NCBI GenBank assembly: GCA_900549675.1
Contig: URPG01000010.1
Span: 1 to 17,002 of the forward strand
Origin: an uncultured Oscillospiraceae bacterium
GTDB lineage: Bacteria; Bacillota; Clostridia; Oscillospirales; Acutalibacteraceae
DNA length: 17,002 nt
Direction of reading: 5' to 3'
Part shown: piece after piece, positions 14,736 through 17,002 of the stretch
Layout: each line of letters starts with the position of its first letter
Position numbering within the stretch: position 1 is the first letter of the stretch
The notes under the pieces: model-generated
What the model saw: only the letters and a program-made list of their open reading frames with translations
The model's database searches: none
What the model was told of the DNA's origin: nothing
Translations under genes and position numbers: made by a program

Positions 14736-16345
14736 TATTGTTCACCTTCTTTCAGCCATGAACGAAGAAGATTCGCGGTAATTTCCGGGTTGGTTTGGGC
14801 AAAGGTTCTTACTTCTTCCATGACAGCGTCATCAGAAGGATTCGTGCCGGATTTAGCAGCTTCGGAAAGATGACGCTTATGGGCCTCAATTTCATCAATT
14901 AAGCGCTGTCTTTCTTCTTCCTCTTTGAGAGTCTCAGCTTGTAGTCTGGCGCGTTTTGCGCGTTTCTTAATGATAATAATTGTCATCACAAGAATTAAAA
15001 TCAAGAACACAACACCTGCTAAGGCAATGTATACCCAGCCGGGAATTAACTTCCAAATTTCTTCCTGTTCTTCTTCAATCGGAGCAACCACTTCTAAATC
15101 CGCAGCGGCAGCATCAAAAGCAGACACGAAAATCAAATCCCTGTCAATATCGGCACTATTCGCAATTAGATTAATCAATTCTTCTCGACGGGCCTGTGTT
15201 AGATTCTCTTCGCTCACCATAACGGAAACGGTTGCACGTTCAATTTCGGCGTTTCCTTTTTCAACCTGTGTTTTAATATAGGAATAATCAATATCGGTAT
15301 CCCATGAATAATACGTGGTGTTTTCATCACCCTCAGGATTTTGATATCCATACGTCGGGATATCCGTGTTATCTTCTTCACCTACAATTCCGCCTAAAGT
15401 CTGGCCTTCATTTAAGGTGTATTCTCCTTTTGTGTGAGTAGCGTAACCGCCCCCGCCTTCCTCTTGCGGTTTTTCCTGCAGCTGCATACTCTCTGTGACC
15501 ATTTTATCGTAATTCAGCGTTACCTTTGCGGCTACAACCACACCCGAAGAACCATATCGGGGAGTAAGCACACGCCGAATATTATCTTCAATTTGAGTCT
15601 GCACTGTTTTTTCGAACTCTAAATTTTGTCCTACGGTAATTCCTGTATTATCTTCTGACTCTCCAAATAATTCCAATGAACTTTTAGCATCCACAACAGT
15701 AACGGCATCAGGCTCCATTTTGGGAACTGCTGCCGCTACCAAATTTTTAACCGCAGTCACCTGCCCTGCCGTTAATGTTTCATTGGGTACCAATGTCAAA
15801 AGAACACTCGCTGATGCTTTTTCAGCATTTTCAGCTTGTTCCCATACATAATCACTTGTTTCAGGAACATTAATTGTTACTACTGCTTCCTTTACGCTTT
15901 TCACCCTTGTCAGCGTATCTTGAATGCGATCCTGCAATTGGTAAACTAGCCATTGCTTGCGTTCTGACTCCGTTGTAGTCATACCGCTGTTTTGTGAAAA
16001 AATATCATAGGAAAGAGTTGTTTTGGGAAACCCCTTTTCCGCCAACTGCAAAAGCCACATATCATATTCATTTTGAGGTACCATCACTTCTCCGCTGGCA
16101 CTCATGGTAGGCTCTGCTCCCAGTTCTTTTAAAGTCTGAAATACACTGCTGGCCTCTGTTGCCTCAATATTGGAATAAAGCACCCGATAGCCTTTGTTTT
16201 TGCTGTTTAATAGAAATGTCGCTGTGATAGCAAGAAGAATAACCCCCGCAGCAACAGCGCCAATAATAATTTTCTTTTTCTTCGGCATTTCGACAATATA
16301 TTCTTTAATTTTAATCACATGATTCTTAAGCTTCTGGTCTTTCAA
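14735..16345 (-). CDS. fliF: FliF, flagellar MS-ring protein
   Basis: FliF forms the MS ring, the membrane base of the flagellum and the export gate housing. The 536-residue protein has a short Lys-rich N-terminus, a first membrane segment at about 26-46, periplasmic YscJ/FliF ring-building domains (RVLYSNIEATEASSVFQTLK near 54-73; LQDRIQDTLTRVKSVKEAVV), and a variable loop around 290-345. It also has a second membrane segment at about 437-459. The C-terminal FliG-binding tail, FAQTNPEITANLLRSWLKEG, is well conserved. The start used is TTG at 16345, with GGGGAG 11 nt upstream. An ATG at 16352 in another frame lies nearer that site and opens an 8-codon ORF. FliE precedes by 67 nt and fliG overlaps by 1 nt. 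Confidence 0.95.
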   Translation of the reverse strand: MKDQKLKNHVIKIKEYIVEMPKKKKIIIGAVAAGVILLAITATFLLNSKNKGYRVLYSNIEATEASSVFQTLKELGAEPTMSASGEVMVPQNEYDMWLLQLAEKGFPKTTLSYDIFSQNSGMTTTESERKQWLVYQLQDRIQDTLTRVKSVKEAVVTINVPETSDYVWEQAENAEKASASVLLTLVPNETLTAGQVTAVKNLVAAAVPKMEPDAVTVVDAKSSLELFGESEDNTGITVGQNLEFEKTVQTQIEDNIRRVLTPRYGSSGVVVAAKVTLNYDKMVTESMQLQEKPQEEGGGGYATHTKGEYTLNEGQTLGGIVGEEDNTDIPTYGYQNPEGDENTTYYSWDTDIDYSYIKTQVEKGNAEIERATVSVMVSEENLTQARREELINLIANSADIDRDLIFVSAFDAAAADLEVVAPIEEEQEEIWKLIPGWVYIALAGVVFLILILVMTIIIIKKRAKRARLQAETLKEEEERQRLIDEIEAHKRHLSEAAKSGTNPSDDAVMEEVRTFAQTNPEITANLLRSWLKEGEQ

Positions 16346-16412
16346 ATTTCATCTCGCTCCCCACTCCACAAATACTTTATCGCTACAAATTGATGCAAAA
16401 TATTTTAATTAA

Positions 16413-16715
16413 TTAAACCTGCATTTGCATAATTTCTTTATAGGCATTCACTGCACGTGTTGTAAGCTGAACAGTGGTTTGTAACAGTGTTTGTGTTTTT
16501 AAAAAGTCGATTTGCAGTTGTGCTAAATTGTCAACATCGCCTAAAGCAAGGGAATAATCGTTTTCTTTCACGATTGCTTGATTCTCTTCCAATTCATTTA
16601 CTGCCTGTGATAAGACATTTTTAAAAGTGCTGTCGTCTGACGACTGAATCTGTTGAAGATCTTGAGAAAAATCTAAGCTTTCAATTGGTTGGATCGGTTT
16701 AATGAACATTTGCAT
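16413..16715 (-). CDS. fliE: FliE, flagellar hook-basal body junction protein
   Basis: FliE is a small exported protein that joins the MS ring to the rod and is the first substrate of the flagellar export gate. The 100-residue product carries the family C-terminus TRAVNAYKEIMQMQV (residues 86-100) and the central pattern VDNLAQLQIDFLKTQTLLQT (61-80). The N-terminus is variable. The ATG at 16715 has GAGGGG with a 6-nt spacer. A second Met at codon 3 is less well spaced. It is the first gene of the run visible here. In many Firmicutes flgB and flgC immediately precede fliE, but here about 290 nt of non-coding DNA does so. Confidence 0.94.
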   Translation of the reverse strand: MQMFIKPIQPIESLDFSQDLQQIQSSDDSTFKNVLSQAVNELEENQAIVKENDYSLALGDVDNLAQLQIDFLKTQTLLQTTVQLTTRAVNAYKEIMQMQV

Positions 16716-16787
16716 ATAATGCCCCTCTTTTCATGTCAATACTTTTTACGCTCTTGACATCCACTTTTCTTTAAGTATTATTTTTAG

Positions 16788-16818
16788 ATAATATTTTTCG
16801 AAACCTGCTCTGTAGCAA
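16788..16818 (-). promoter_or_regulatory. Candidate sigma-A promoter upstream of fliE
   Basis: TTGCTA (16818-16813) and TATTAT (16793-16788) are separated by 19 nt and lie about 70 nt before the fliE start. The -10 box matches consensus at five of six positions, but the spacing is 2 nt longer than ideal and the region is very AT-rich, so chance matches are likely. Confidence 0.25.
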
Positions 16819-16942
16819 CCACATTTGGATCTTATAGCTTTAAACCTTAACAATTTCATCTAGCTGTAGTCTTAATTTTTTCTTAATAATTTCGGCTTTT
16901 AATCATGCTGTAAAATAATAAATTATTTAGATATTTTCTATG

Positions 16943-16967
16943 AAATCGTGAATACAATTCACGATTT
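16943..16967. repeat. Perfect palindrome AAATCGTGAAT-ACA-ATTCACGATTT
   Basis: Two 11-bp arms match perfectly across a 3-nt centre. On the plus strand it is followed by AAGTATTTTTTAC, which would suit a weak terminator for plus-strand transcription, although no plus-strand gene is present. On the minus strand no T run follows. It could instead be an operator or the hairpin of a gene ending just outside the window. Confidence 0.6.
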
Positions 16968-17002
16968 AAGTATTTTTTACTTTATTTTACTTAGAAATTT
17001 TG

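Larger units (their letters stand above)
16716..17002 (-). other. Non-coding region upstream of fliE, probable operon leader
   Basis: This AT-rich 287-nt stretch has no credible reading frame on either strand. It holds a perfect 11-bp palindrome (16943-16967), a weak sigma-A-like pair (16788-16818), a sigma-28-like -10 element (GCCGAAAT at 16896-16889) without a matching -35 box, and the fliE ribosome binding site. It is the natural place for the promoter of the fliE-onward operon, although the end of an upstream gene may lie just past the window. Confidence 0.5.

Noticed and set aside
16889..16896. GCCGAAAT on the minus strand, similar to the flagellar sigma factor -10 element GCCGATAT
   Set aside because: No TAAA box is found at the required 14-16 nt spacing, so it is not called as a promoter.
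16765..16980. Short repeat AATACTTAAA occurring twice upstream of fliE
   Set aside because: A 10-nt AT-rich match in AT-rich DNA is easily due to chance.

Overview
The window is one long run of flagellar genes, all on the minus strand. It encodes most of a flagellar type III export apparatus, basal body, hook and C-ring. A low-GC, AT-rich Gram-positive anaerobe of the class Clostridia is most likely. The reasons are: a FliY-type switch protein (two CheC-like domains plus a FliN domain) next to cheY; FlbD/SwrD and the putative 'flagellar operon protein' (TIGR02530 family) flanking flgE; strong AGGAGG or AAAGGGG ribosome binding sites; and heavy use of TTG starts. The species cannot be named from this sequence.

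Reading in the direction of transcription (right to left), the order is: non-coding leader (17002-16716), fliE, fliF, fliG, fliH, fliI, fliJ, fliK, flgD, TIGR02530 gene, flgE, a 221-nt gap with strong hairpins, flbD (swrD), a divergent motA-like gene, fliM, fliY, cheY, fliO, fliP, fliQ, fliR, and the 5' part of flhB, which runs off the left edge. Most genes overlap or are separated by fewer than 75 nt, so one transcript is likely.

The products fit together as follows. FliE and FliF form the base on which FliG, FliM and FliY build the switch. FliH, FliI and FliJ drive export through FliP, FliQ, FliR and FlhB, helped by FliO. FlgD caps and FlgE builds the hook, with FliK as ruler. CheY sets rotation through FliM, and FliY probably dephosphorylates CheY-P.

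Departures from the usual clostridial/Bacillus order: (1) motB and fliL are absent between motA and fliM, and the remaining MotA homologue has lost the conserved proline of its third membrane segment; (2) the hook cap FlgD carries an added C-terminal fibronectin type III domain; (3) flgB and flgC do not lie directly upstream of fliE, where there is instead about 290 nt of non-coding DNA containing a perfect palindrome; (4) two hairpins that share one arm lie between flgE and flbD; (5) about eight of the 20 genes appear to start with TTG or GTG. Nothing here is clearly a wholly new system. The orphan, altered MotA beside FlbD/SwrD is the most promising lead. No RNA genes, insertion sequences or CRISPR arrays were seen.
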